DNA from: Polyangium mundeleinium
GTDB lineage: Bacteria > Myxococcota_A > Polyangia > Polyangiales > Polyangiaceae
Length of the DNA: 64,000 bases
Direction of reading: 5' to 3'
NCBI RefSeq assembly: GCF_028369105.1
Contig: NZ_JAQNDO010000001.1
Span: 8,650,501-8,714,500 of the forward strand
Below the pieces are notes generated by a model. The model did no database searches and was not told the origin of the DNA. It saw only the letters and a list, made by a program, of their open reading frames with translations. Below are positions 48,537 to 60,400 of this stretch, piece after piece. Each line of letters begins with the position of its first letter. Position 1 is the first letter of the stretch. The position numbers were made by a program, and so were the translations under genes.

Positions 48537-50129
48537 GTGCAAGAAGCCGCGCCCGCCCCCGCGACGAACGCCCCCGCGCCTGCCGCGAGCGGAGCGGCTC
48601 CCGCGCTCTCGACGCCGAGCGCCGCGCGCACCGCCGGGCGCGGCGGGCTCGCCATCGCCTTCGCGAAGGTCTCGTTCATCCTCTTCGGCTTCGCCCAGCA
48701 GCTCCTCCTCGAACGGCTGCTCGGCCAGGCCGGCTACGGGCAGATCTCCCGCGTGCTCGCGATCGTCGGCGTGCTGAACAACGTCGTCGTCTCGACCGCC
48801 CTCCAGGGCGTGTCCCGCGCGGTCTCGACGGCCTCCGCAGGCGAGGAGGGGGCCGCTTTCGCGCGCACGCTGCGTGTCCACGTGGTGCTCGCGGTCGTGC
48901 TTTCGCTCGGGTTTGCTCTCGCCGCGGGGACGATCGCGGCGGAGGTCGGCGCCCCGCACATCGCGACGCCGCTGCGCCTCGTCGCCGCCGTGGTGCTGCT
49001 TTACGGCATCTACGCGCCGCTCGTGGGGTCGCTGAACGGGCGCAGGCGCTTCCTCGACCAGGCCGGGCTCGACGTGGGCTACGGGCTGCTGCGCACGATC
49101 GGCATGGGCGTCGGGGCCTTCGTGCTCCTCCGGCTCGGCGGGAGCGGGACGCTCGGCGCGACGATCGGGTTCGTCTCCGCCGCCGCGCTCATCGTGCCGA
49201 TCGCGATCACCCGCTCGGGGCTGGGCCGCCTCGGCGCCGCGGGGCCGAGCGCGCGCGACTACCTCGGCTTCCTCGGCCCGCTCGCGCTCGGCCAGATCGC
49301 GCTGAACCTCCTGCTCCAGACCGACTTCCTCCTGCTCAGCCGCTTCGTCGGGCGCGAGGCCAGCCGGCTCGGGCTCGCAGAGACCGCGTCCGACGATCTG
49401 CTCGGGATCTACCGCGGCGTGCAGCTCTTCTCGTTCCTGCCCTACCAGCTCCTCATGTCCGTGAGCTTCGTGCTCTTCCCGATGCTCGCGAAGGCCCGGG
49501 CCGAAAAGAGCGAGCCGCTCGTCGCCGAGTACACGCGCGCCGGCGTGCGCATCGCGCTCGTGGTCACGGGCGCGGTCTCGGGGACGATCGCGGCGCTCGC
49601 GCCGCACGTGCTGCGGTTTGCCTACAAATCGAGCGCGATATGGGAACACGGCGGGCCGGTGCTCCGGGTGCTCGCGCTCGGGATGGGGTCGTTCGCGATC
49701 CTCGGGATCAGCTCGGCGGCGCTGACGGGCCTCGGGCGCGAGCGGATGAGCGCGGCGTTCAACGCGCTCGCGGTCTGCCTCGTGGCGCTCGGGTGCGTGG
49801 GGGTGACGCCGCGCCTCCCGTTTGGCCCGCCGATGCTCTTCGCGACGGCGATCTCGACCTCGGTCGCGCTCGGCCTCGTGGCCGTCGTGGCGGCGCTGGC
49901 GCTGCGGCGCGAGGCGGGCGCGTTCGTCGCGCCGCTCTCGCTCGTGCGGGTGCTCGTGGCCGCGGCGGTGACGGTGGCCATGGGGATGCAGCTGCCTTGG
50001 CTCGGCAAACCGGCCGTGCTCGCCCAAGGCCTCGTGACCGGCGCGCTGTATCTTTCGGTGCTCGTGGTGACGGGCGAGCTTGGCAAGAAGGACCTGTCGC
50101 TCGTCCGGAAGGTCCTCGGGAAGGCCTGA
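48537..50129 (+). CDS. Wzx/MATE-type polysaccharide flippase
   Basis: 530 residues from GTG 48537. A polar Ala/Pro-rich head of 35 residues is followed by about 12-14 membrane segments. The opening LAIAFAKVSFILFGFAQQLLLERLLGQAGYGQIS (positions about 38-71) and LNGRRRFLDQAGLDVGYGLLRT match the oligosaccharide flippase/MurJ-like superfamily. It probably moves lipid-linked glycans across the inner membrane. No glycosyltransferase neighbours are present, so the substrate is open. Confidence 0.82.
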   Translation: MQEAAPAPATNAPAPAASGAAPALSTPSAARTAGRGGLAIAFAKVSFILFGFAQQLLLERLLGQAGYGQISRVLAIVGVLNNVVVSTALQGVSRAVSTASAGEEGAAFARTLRVHVVLAVVLSLGFALAAGTIAAEVGAPHIATPLRLVAAVVLLYGIYAPLVGSLNGRRRFLDQAGLDVGYGLLRTIGMGVGAFVLLRLGGSGTLGATIGFVSAAALIVPIAITRSGLGRLGAAGPSARDYLGFLGPLALGQIALNLLLQTDFLLLSRFVGREASRLGLAETASDDLLGIYRGVQLFSFLPYQLLMSVSFVLFPMLAKARAEKSEPLVAEYTRAGVRIALVVTGAVSGTIAALAPHVLRFAYKSSAIWEHGGPVLRVLALGMGSFAILGISSAALTGLGRERMSAAFNALAVCLVALGCVGVTPRLPFGPPMLFATAISTSVALGLVAVVAALALRREAGAFVAPLSLVRVLVAAAVTVAMGMQLPWLGKPAVLAQGLVTGALYLSVLVVTGELGKKDLSLVRKVLGKA

Positions 50130-50292
50130 ACCTGCGGGAGAACCCGCACGTCGGGCGTGACGAATCGTCGGCTTTCAGTATCCTTCGCCGCCTCCCCAGT
50201 CCATTTGGCGCTTGGGGGCTTCGCTCGGACATGCCGAGCTGCGCCCCCAAACCCCCTCCCCTTCATCAACTCGCTAGAGCGGGAAAAGAAAC

Positions 50293-51972
<1,680 letters not shown>

Positions 51973-51993
51973 CGTTTCGTTCGAGAGTCAAAG

Positions 51994-52036
51994 AAAAACC
52001 GCCCCCGAATCCAGCAGGATCGGGGGCGGTTTTCTT
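51994..52036. terminator. Bidirectional terminator after ettA
   Basis: AAAACCGCCCCCGA and TCGGGGGCGGTTTT form a perfect 14-bp stem around a 10-11-nt loop. A-tract and T-tract arms let it end both ettA and the convergent MopE-like transcript. Confidence 0.9.
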
Positions 52037-52100
52037 TACCGGGTCACGTCAGGGCGGAGGAGATGGGGACGGGAGAAACCGCCCGGCCGCCGGACGTACG

Positions 52101-54149
52101 TTACTGGCAGCGGCGAATGACGATGTCGTCCAGGTTCCAGGACGACACGACGTACGCGTCGAGCTGGTTGACGCTGACGCCGAAACGGACGCGCATGGTC
52201 GCGGACTTGTAGGGGGTCAGGTCATAGTTGTAGTTGTTCCACGCCTGCTCCTGGATGCCCGGCATGGCGCCCGACTGCCAGATTACGGTCCAGGTCGAGC
52301 CATTGTTCGCGGAAACCTCGATCGTGTTGATCATGTAGGGGTCGTAGTCGCTGTTCAGCCACCGCCAGAGGTCCATCGTCACGAAGCCCGTCCCGCTCGT
52401 GTTGATGATGGGGCTCGTGAGGTAGTAGGCCGCGTGAACCACCGTGCTCGCATTGCCACCGAGTACGACACCAGCGACGCCGTTGTCCGCGGTCAGGGTA
52501 TGATCTGCGGCGGGATCCGGGTAGCCATACCCATGCCCGCTGGACACCTTGGCCGCGCCGATTTGCCACTCGGTCCCGAGCCCCCACCCAGCGGCGTTGT
52601 TCGCGAAGGTCTCGGAGAAAATCGAAACGATGTTCGGGACCGTCTCGTCGATCAGCCCATCACAATCGTTGTCCTTGCCGTCGCAAATCTCGGTTGAAGG
52701 CATGACGTTCTGCTTGCACGAGAGCGCCCCGCTCGTGCACGTCTGCGTGCCCGCGGCGCAGACCCCCTGAAGGCCGGTGGTGCACGCGGCGCCGCCGCCC
52801 GGGTTGCTCTCGTCCGCCTGGCCGTCGCAATCGTCGTCGACGCCATTGCAAATCTCGGCCACGGGCTGCGCATTCTGGTTGCAGACCGGCGCGCCGTTCG
52901 TGCAAGCCGTCGTGCCCGGCCCGCAGATGCCGGGTTTTCCGGTCGAGCACACGGCGCCGCCGCCCGGGTTGCCCTCGTCCGTCTGGCCGTCGCAGTCGTT
53001 GTCCTGGCCGTCGCACGTCTCGGCGCCGGCCATGGCCGTCGCCGTGCAGGTGAGCGAGCCGTTCTGGCAGTTGAGCACGCCCGCCGCGCAGACGCCCTGG
53101 AGGCCCGTGGTGCACACGCCGCCGCCGCCGGGGTTGCCCTCGTCCGTCTGACCATTGCAATTGTCGTCGACGCCATTGCACGTCTCGGTCGTGCCCATGC
53201 TGGGCACGCACATTTGCGCTTGTCCAGCGACGCAAGCCTGCACGGTCTTCTGACACACGCCCATGCCGCAGGTGAGCGTGCCGAGGCCGTCGTCGATGAG
53301 GAGATTGCAATCGTCGTCGACGCCGTTGCACGTCTCGGGGCTCGGCATACCGGGATTGCAAGGCTGGGGCATGCCGTTCACGCAGCTCTCGACGGTCTTC
53401 GCGCAGGCGCCGGCGCCGCAGGTCGTCTGCCCGAGATCCTCGTCGGACGTCCCATCACAATCGTTGTCGAGGCTATCGCAAGCCTCGGCGGCAGGAAGGG
53501 TCTCCCCTTCGCAGGGCCCCCAGGTGCCGCCGGCGCAGGTCTGCGTGCCGTCCTTGCATGCGCCGACGCCCTTCGTGGCGGCGCCGCCCGAATAACACGA
53601 TTGCGTTTGTCCGTCGACGCAGGTGCACCCCTCGTCGATCTGGCCGTCGCAATTGTCGTCGCTGCCGTTGCAGGTCTCCGTTTCCGAGGGAGGCGGGAGC
53701 GGGGTGCAATCGGGGACGGCTGCATCTTTGCAGCCATCGACGGTGACGGAGCAGGCGCCGAGGCCGCAGGTGACCTGCGGGATGGCGTCGTCGACCTGGC
53801 CGTTGCAATCGTCGTCCTTGCCGTCGCACGTCTCCGCGGCGCTCGGCAAGACCTCGCCGGCGCACGCGGACCACTGGCCACCGACGCACGTCGTGGTGCC
53901 GCCTTTGCATTCACCTTGGCCCTGGGTGCCCGCGGGGCCGGTATAACAGGGCTGGGTCTCCTCCTCGTTGCAAACGGCGGTTCCGCCCTCACCGCCCTGG
54001 CCGCCTGCGCCGCCGAGCCCGCCCGCGCCGCCGCTGCCGCCCGTGCCGTTGGAGGACGTGGCTCCGCCGTCGCTGCACCCGAATGCAGCGACGCCGACGA
54101 CGAGGAAGATTGCGCCCGCGAACAGCCTTTCGCGCATGAGGTTCCGCAT
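52101..54149 (-). CDS. MopE-like lipoprotein with eight Cys/Asp repeats (paralogue 1)
   Basis: 682 residues from ATG 54149 (AGGAG upstream). The signal region ends in AAFGC (lipoprotein-like), then a Gly/Ser linker. Eight units of the type C(D/N)GxDxDCxGxxDE occur through residues ~110-510; each has two Cys and five or six acidic residues, as in MopE (copper-binding) and related putative metal-binding motifs. The last ~180 residues form a lectin/MAM-like beta domain with YYLTSPIINTSGTGFVTMD, RWLNSDYDPYMINTIEV and SSWNLDDIVIRRCQ, shared with the second paralogue. Probably an outer-surface, metal-binding lipoprotein. Confidence 0.86.
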   Translation of the reverse strand: MRNLMRERLFAGAIFLVVGVAAFGCSDGGATSSNGTGGSGGAGGLGGAGGQGGEGGTAVCNEEETQPCYTGPAGTQGQGECKGGTTTCVGGQWSACAGEVLPSAAETCDGKDDDCNGQVDDAIPQVTCGLGACSVTVDGCKDAAVPDCTPLPPPSETETCNGSDDNCDGQIDEGCTCVDGQTQSCYSGGAATKGVGACKDGTQTCAGGTWGPCEGETLPAAEACDSLDNDCDGTSDEDLGQTTCGAGACAKTVESCVNGMPQPCNPGMPSPETCNGVDDDCNLLIDDGLGTLTCGMGVCQKTVQACVAGQAQMCVPSMGTTETCNGVDDNCNGQTDEGNPGGGGVCTTGLQGVCAAGVLNCQNGSLTCTATAMAGAETCDGQDNDCDGQTDEGNPGGGAVCSTGKPGICGPGTTACTNGAPVCNQNAQPVAEICNGVDDDCDGQADESNPGGGAACTTGLQGVCAAGTQTCTSGALSCKQNVMPSTEICDGKDNDCDGLIDETVPNIVSIFSETFANNAAGWGLGTEWQIGAAKVSSGHGYGYPDPAADHTLTADNGVAGVVLGGNASTVVHAAYYLTSPIINTSGTGFVTMDLWRWLNSDYDPYMINTIEVSANNGSTWTVIWQSGAMPGIQEQAWNNYNYDLTPYKSATMRVRFGVSVNQLDAYVVSSWNLDDIVIRRCQ

Positions 54150-54367
54150 GGCCCGCTCCTGAAAAGAATATTCCAAGCGAATGCTTGGTCGATTGATCCT
54201 CGCATGGATCACGAAGCGCTGTAAAGGCCGGGAGGACCGCGCGCCCCGTCGACATGCGACGCTGCGAAGCGGCCATGGATGGTTACGAACCTGACCATGC
54301 GCGGCGTCGTGAAGCGGAGAACGACGCGGGGCTTGCCGCGCAGGAATGGCGACGGGACACTGAGCGC

Positions 54368-55423
54368 ATGTTGCATGCTTCTTCTCGGTCTCAAGGCTCT
54401 CGTTTCGGTGGATGGACTTGCCTCGCCCGCGCGGGGAGGCTCACGGCGAGCGGCGCGCTCGTGTCCGCGCTGCTCGTGCTTTCGAGCGGCGGATGCGGGC
54501 AGGACGGCCGCGTCCGGGAGAGCTCGAGCGGCGATGCCGGCGGGAGCGGCGGGAGCGGCGGGACGGGCGGGAGCGGCGGAGCCGGCGGAGGGGCGCCGAA
54601 GGATCCGATGCCGCTGCGCGTGGCCAACTGGAACGTTCGCAATTATCTGAACGACAAGAACGATAGCGCGGCGGTGGACGAGGTGGTGAGGTCGACGGCG
54701 CAATACGTGAACCATCGAAAGGCCATCGGCGTGGTGCTTTCGGCGATCGACGCGGACGTGGTGGTGCTGCAGGAGGTGGAGAACGAGGCTTCGCTCTCGG
54801 ACCTCGTGCAAAGCGAGCTCGGCGGGAAATACACGAGCATCGGGATCGTGGACGGGAACGATCCGCGCGGCGTGGACATCGGAATTCTATCGAAGCTGCC
54901 GATCGACAAGGTGGTCTCGCACAAGGACGAGCAATTTCCGCTGAATGGGACGGTGGGGCCGACGTATCGATTCTCGCGCGATTGCCCCGAATACCACCTC
55001 ACCTACAACGGGCGAAAGCTCGTGCTCCTCGGGGTGCATTTCAAGGCGAAGGAGGACGACAACCCGAACAAGCGCCTCGCGGAGGCGCAACGCACGCGCG
55101 CGATCGCGAACGCGCTCGTGAAGGAGGATCCGTCACGCGCGGTGCTGGTGCTCGGCGATTTCAATGACGTGCCGGGCTCGCCGCCGTACCTCGCCATGCT
55201 CGGCGAGGGGGACGGGATGTACACGAATGCGCCCGATTTCGTTCCGGCGAACGTCCGCTGGACGTACGACTATCAGGGGGCGCTGGAGCTCGTGGACCAC
55301 CAGATGTCGCACCCGCTGCTCGCGGGGATGCTCGACCAAGCATCCGTGACCATTCGCCACGGCAACGACGTGGACGATGCAACGGATCACGCGCCAATCG
55401 TGGCCACGTACGGCGTAAAATAA
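54368..55423 (+). CDS. Endonuclease/exonuclease/phosphatase-family lipoprotein
   Basis: 351 residues from ATG 54368. Signal region LVSALLVLSSGGC (lipobox-like), Gly/Ser linker, then an EEP fold: NWNVRNYL (Asn), LQEVEN (metal-ligating Glu), GVHFKAKEDDN, LVLGDFNDVPGSP (Asp/Asn) and DHAPIVATY (catalytic Asp-His). All catalytic positions of DNase I/phosphodiesterase-type enzymes are present. A surface nuclease or phosphatase is likely; the substrate is unknown. It lies between the two MopE-like paralogues, on the opposite strand. Confidence 0.88.
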   Translation: MLHASSRSQGSRFGGWTCLARAGRLTASGALVSALLVLSSGGCGQDGRVRESSSGDAGGSGGSGGTGGSGGAGGGAPKDPMPLRVANWNVRNYLNDKNDSAAVDEVVRSTAQYVNHRKAIGVVLSAIDADVVVLQEVENEASLSDLVQSELGGKYTSIGIVDGNDPRGVDIGILSKLPIDKVVSHKDEQFPLNGTVGPTYRFSRDCPEYHLTYNGRKLVLLGVHFKAKEDDNPNKRLAEAQRTRAIANALVKEDPSRAVLVLGDFNDVPGSPPYLAMLGEGDGMYTNAPDFVPANVRWTYDYQGALELVDHQMSHPLLAGMLDQASVTIRHGNDVDDATDHAPIVATYGVK

Positions 55424-55445
55424 AATCGTCGCGGTGGCCGAAATC

Positions 55446-55569
55446 AGCAGAGGGCCGAGAAGCGCCGCGAGCGCCTCGAAACTAGGGAGGGCGACGCAGG
55501 AATACACATGTATTCCGAGGAGCCCGACCGACGATTCGAGGCGCGCAGCAAGCTTATCGGCCCTCTGCT
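55446..55569. repeat. 124-bp imperfect inverted repeat between convergent genes
   Basis: The element is centred exactly at 55507.5. The outer arms AGCAGAGGGCCGA.../...CGGCCCTCTGCT and the inner CGCCTCGAA/TTCGAGGCG match closely. The centre is GGAATACA-CA-TGTATTCC, an AT-rich palindrome with 8-bp arms. The right end overlaps the stop codon of the MopE-like gene; the left begins 23 bp after the EEP stop. Confidence 0.85.
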
Positions 55570-57286
55570 AGGGGCAGATGGTGGTCGAGACGATGACGTC
55601 GTCGATGTTCCACGAGCCCATCGGGTCGACCAGGGGCGAGGCGATGTTGAAGCCCCAGCGGATACGCATGGTGGCGTTCTTGTACTGGGAGATGTCGTAG
55701 GAGACCTTCGTCCAGGCGGAGGCCGTCGAAAGGGTGGGCCCGCTTTGCCAGACCTGGACCCAGGCGGTGCCGTTGAACACCTCGATGACGTTGTTCATGA
55801 ACGGCGTCGCGTCGCTGTTCAGCCAGCGCTGGAACATGAGGTAGACGCCGGGCGCCGCCGAGGTGTCGAAGATTGGGCTCGTCAGGTAGTAGTAGCCGTG
55901 CGTCGTCGCGCTCTGCGAGCTCGTCGAGCAGCCGCCGACGACGACGCCCGCGATTTTGTTGTCGGTCGAGGGCGAGGTGTCGGTCGCCGGATCGCTGTGG
56001 GTGCCGCTCGTGTTCAGGCAGGTGCCGCCGGAGACGGCCGCCTTGACTTCCCACTCGGGGCCGAGGGTCCAGTCGGGGGCGTCGCTGAAGTCTTCGTAGA
56101 GATAGACCGGCGGGCCGCCCGTGCAGAGGAGTTTGCCGTCCGTGCAGGCCGTCGTGCCGCCGCAGCCGCACGCGGCGCCGCTGCCCGGATTGCCCTCGTC
56201 GACGATGCCGTTGCAGTTCTCGTCGATGCCGTTGCACACCTCGGGGGTCGCTGACGAGTTCGGCTCGCAGATCAGCAAGCCGCTCGAGCACTTCCGCGTG
56301 CCGGTCGCGCAGGTGCCGGATTGACCTGTCTGGCAAGAGACGCCGCCCTCGGGGTTGTTCTCGTCGACCACGCCGTCGCAGTCGTCGTCGACGCCGTTGC
56401 ACTTCTCCGGCGATTGCGGGGTGATCGGGAAGCAGTCGATCGTGCTGTTCTTGCACTGGATCGCGCCGTTCGCGCAGACGCCGAGCAGGCCCGTGCCGCA
56501 CTGGCCGCCCGTGCCGGGGATGTCCTCGTCCAACGTGCCGTCGCAGTCGTCGTCGATACCGTTGCAGGTCTCGGGGACGGGCATGACGTCGGGGACGCAC
56601 TCCAAGGCGCCGCTGGTGCAGGCGTACTTGCCCTTGGAACAGGCGCCGATCAGCTCCGACGTGCAGGTCTTCCCCTTCTCGGGGAACGAGTCGTCGACGA
56701 TCTGATCGCAGTCGTTGTCGATGCCGTCACACTTCTCGAGCGTGGGCTGGAGCGGGATGCACTGGTTGAGCTGGGCGTTCTCGCAGGTGACGACCGTGAC
56801 CTGGCAGGCGCCGAAGCCGCAGATCGTCGGCGCCATATCGTCGACCATTCCGTTGCAGTCGTCGTCGATGCCGTTGCAGCTCTCCTGCGTCTTCGGCACG
56901 ACCTCGCCCTTGCACTTGCTCCACTTGCCATTCACATCACACGTCTGCTGACCCGCGGTGCAGGAGCCGACGCCCTGCGTGCCGTCGGCGCCCGAGTAGC
57001 AGGACTGCGTTTGTCCTTCGACGCAGGGGCAGTCCTCGTCGACCTCCTGATCGCAGTCGTTGTCCAGGCCGTCACACAGCTCGTCGGTCGGCGTGCACGT
57101 CGCGCCGCCCGCGCCCCCCTGGCCACCTTGGCCGCCAACGCCGCCGGTGCCACCGGTGGCGCCGGTGCCGCCGCCACCCGTCCCCGCGGAGCCGCCTTGC
57201 CCCGGGGTTTCGCCGCCCGCGCAGCCAAACGCATGAATTGCCAAGCAGCCAAGCGCCACCAGCGTGGCGGGGATCGTCGATCGCAT
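55568..57286 (-). CDS. MopE-like lipoprotein with six Cys/Asp repeats (paralogue 2)
   Basis: 572 residues from ATG 57286 (GGAGG 5 bases upstream). The signal region ends in HAFGC, followed by a Gly/Thr linker. Six C(D/N)GxD(N/D)(D/N)CxxxxD(E/D) units are spread through residues ~70-390. The C-terminal ~180 residues are the same beta domain as in paralogue 1 (YYYLTSPIFDTSAAPGVYLMF, RWLNSDATPFMNNVIEVF, MGSWNIDDVIVS). It is a surface, probably metal-binding lipoprotein. The 3' end lies inside the 124-bp inverted repeat. Confidence 0.86.
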   Translation of the reverse strand: MRSTIPATLVALGCLAIHAFGCAGGETPGQGGSAGTGGGGTGATGGTGGVGGQGGQGGAGGATCTPTDELCDGLDNDCDQEVDEDCPCVEGQTQSCYSGADGTQGVGSCTAGQQTCDVNGKWSKCKGEVVPKTQESCNGIDDDCNGMVDDMAPTICGFGACQVTVVTCENAQLNQCIPLQPTLEKCDGIDNDCDQIVDDSFPEKGKTCTSELIGACSKGKYACTSGALECVPDVMPVPETCNGIDDDCDGTLDEDIPGTGGQCGTGLLGVCANGAIQCKNSTIDCFPITPQSPEKCNGVDDDCDGVVDENNPEGGVSCQTGQSGTCATGTRKCSSGLLICEPNSSATPEVCNGIDENCNGIVDEGNPGSGAACGCGGTTACTDGKLLCTGGPPVYLYEDFSDAPDWTLGPEWEVKAAVSGGTCLNTSGTHSDPATDTSPSTDNKIAGVVVGGCSTSSQSATTHGYYYLTSPIFDTSAAPGVYLMFQRWLNSDATPFMNNVIEVFNGTAWVQVWQSGPTLSTASAWTKVSYDISQYKNATMRIRWGFNIASPLVDPMGSWNIDDVIVSTTICP

Positions 57287-57443
57287 CGGTCCTCCGAACA
57301 ACAGAAGATCGGGCGCACGTGCACCCGGACCTCGCACGCAAGAGCAGGATGTTTCCAGGATTCTCGGGCCGCGTAAAGCGCCGAAGGTGCATGCGGGACG
57401 GTGATCCCGGCACGGGGGACGGGGCTGAGGTAAGCTCGACGTC

Positions 57444-60400
57444 ATGGTTGCCGGGAGCGCACCGACGAACAAACGCACGCGAAAACGCGGGCGTCGTGAC
57501 GTCGGTCGCGCTTTCGCCGTCGCGCTCTGCGTGCTGTTTGCCCTCGTCGGCGCCATCCCGCTCGTCCTCGGGGCGCTCGTGCGCACGGGCACCGTGCGCG
57601 CGTGGGCTGCGCGAGAGACGGCCGCGCTCGTGCAGCGGGAGCTCGGCGTCGTCGCCCGCTACCGGGTCGCCGTGCAGGCGTGGCCGATGGCGATCGACCT
57701 CGAAGACGTGGTCGTCGACGCGACCGACGGCGGCGCGCCCGTGCTCGCGGTGGAGCGGATCAGCGTTCGTCCGCGGGTGTTCTCCCTGCTCGACGGAGAG
57801 CTCGACGTGGGCGAGGTCGAGGTGCTCGGGCCGCGGATCCGCGCCGTGGTCGAGGGCGGCGCGCTGAAGAACCTCTCGTACAAACTGCCGGCCTCGCAGC
57901 CTTCGGCCGAGAAGGCGCGGGCCCCGTTCTCTTCGCTCGCCGTGACGGACGCGCGCATCGACGCGCTCGTCGAGGGCGTGCACGTCGTGACCAGCGAGGT
58001 CGACGTCGACGTGTCCGCGGAAGACGACGGGGCCTTCGAGATCGCGCTCCGCGCAGGGAAATCGACGATCGTCCGGACGCACCCCATGCCCGGTCGGCCC
58101 GACGAGGACATGGTCGACGAGGACGTGATCTGCAGGCTCGACACGCGGGTGCGCGTCGACGCGGAGGGGCTGCTCGTGCGGCGGCTCCGCCTCCTCGGGG
58201 CGGCGGATCTCGATCCGGACGCGGAGACGAGCCCGGGGTGCGAGCTCGCGCGGGAGGACTGGCGCTCGGTGGAGCTCGAGCTCGGCGCGCTGCGCGTGGA
58301 GCTGCCCAAGAGCGGGACGCCGCTCGCCATGCCGGCGTTTCGAGGCCGCGTGCGGACGCGGCTGCCGGTGCCGCTCGCGCATCGCTTCGTGGATACGCCG
58401 TGGCTCACGGGCGCCGTGGGCCTCGACGTGGAGGTCGAGCACGACGGGAAATCCACGCTGCCGCGCGTGGCGGGGCGCATCGAGGCGGATCGACCTGGAC
58501 TCTCCGGCAAGGTCTTCGCGACGACGTTCGAGGGCGAGCTGTCGATCGCCGAGGACGTGGTGCGCGTGTCGAAGATCGAGCTCACGTGGGCCGACGGCAC
58601 CGCGACGATCGCGGACGTGAAGATCGAGCCGTTCGCGACCGGCGCGCCGCTCACGGCGGGCCCGATCGAGGTCCGCGACCTCCAGTTCCCCGGACTCCTG
58701 CGGGATCTCGGCGTGCACCCGCAGGCGCACGTGGCCTGGCACCTCGAACGAGGCCGCTTCGAGCGGTTCACCGGGACGCTCTCGCCGCTCTCGCTCGACG
58801 GGCCGATGGAGATCACGACGCGGAACTTCGAGGTCTTCGACAAACCGACGACGGATCCCGCGCGCGGCCACATGATGAGCGTGGCCGAGGGGACGCTGCG
58901 CGGCTTCTTCCGGGTGCGGCCGACGGGGATCGTGCTCGACGACGTCGCGATCGAGACGCCGAAGTCGGAGCTCCACACGACGGTGAAGCTGTTCTTCCGG
59001 AGCTACCTCGACATCGAGATCGCGAAGGGATCCCACGTCGATCTGTCGGAGCTCTCGCCGCTGCGGAACATCCCGATCGCGGGGATCGCGGACGTCGCCG
59101 CGGTCGCGCGCGGGCCGTTCACGCGGCCGAAGGTCGAGGCCGACGTGGCGATCAAGGGCTTCGAGTTCGCGGCGTTCTCGTTCGGCGACGTGGAGAGCGC
59201 GCGCGTGTTCTTCGAGCCCTTTGATCTGCGCCTCGCCGACGTGCATGTACGCAAGGGCGAGAGCAAGATCCGCGCGCCCGAGGTGCACGTCGATTTCGAC
59301 GCAGGGCCGAACGTCGTGGTGGACGCGGAGGTCGACACGCAGAGCGCGCCGCACCTCTGGCTCCACGACTTCTACCGGATCGTGCACCTCGACGACGATC
59401 CGCGCTTCGCCGAGATCGACGGCAACGCGAGCGGGACGGCGCGGGTGCATTTCGTGGTCGGCGGGCCCGAGGATCGTTGCGGCGCGGGCCGCTTGCGCGT
59501 GAAGACGAAGATGCACCTCGAGGAGGTGGCGCTCTTCGGCGAGAAGTACTCCGACGGCGACGTCGACGTCGATCTCGACTGGGAAGATCGTGAGGCGGGC
59601 GCGGCGGGGATGAACCTCGACGTGCACGCGGCGAGCCTGCGCAAGGGCGCGGGCTCGCTGCTCGCCACCGTGTCGGTTCGTCCGGGCGGGCGCGTGTCCG
59701 GGCAAGCGATCGCCACGGGGATCCCGATCGATCACCTCGACGCGCTCGGCCGCATGGGCAAACCGCTCGACGGATCGATCTCGGCGATCGCGAACATCTC
59801 GGGCACGGTGAGCGCGCTCGAAGCGCAGGCCGACGTGCAGATCTCGCCGATCCGGATCGGGCCCTCGTCGCTGCCGTCGTCGCAGCTCCGCGTGCTCATG
59901 GGCTCCGAAGGCACGCAGGTGAAGACGACCGGCTGGACGCGCTGCGGCAATCCACGCTCGGGGCCCTTCGATCGGGCCGAGTTCGACAGGGACACGTCCG
60001 CGGGCACGTTCCGCGTCGACGGGATGCTCGCGGGCGGGCAGCTCGCGCTCTCGGACGTGCGCATCACGCGGCAGAAGCACAAGGTCGTGACGGGCAAGCT
60101 CACGACACGCGGGCTCGATCTCGGTACGCTCGCGAACCTGATCCCGGGCGTCGCGTTCAGCGCCACGCCGCCGCATGGCAGCCTTGACGCCGCGCTCGAG
60201 ATCCGCCGGCTGCCGCTCGACGATCTCGCGAAGAGCGACGTGGTCGTCACGCTGACGGGGCTCGATCTCGATCGCGGCGGGCGTCGCGTGTCGCTGCAGG
60301 GGACGCCCGGGCCGATCGTCGTGCAGAACAACACGCTCGTGCTGCCCGACCTCGAGCTCGTCGTGCAGAGCGGCTCGGGTTTGTCGGCGCCGATCGCGCT

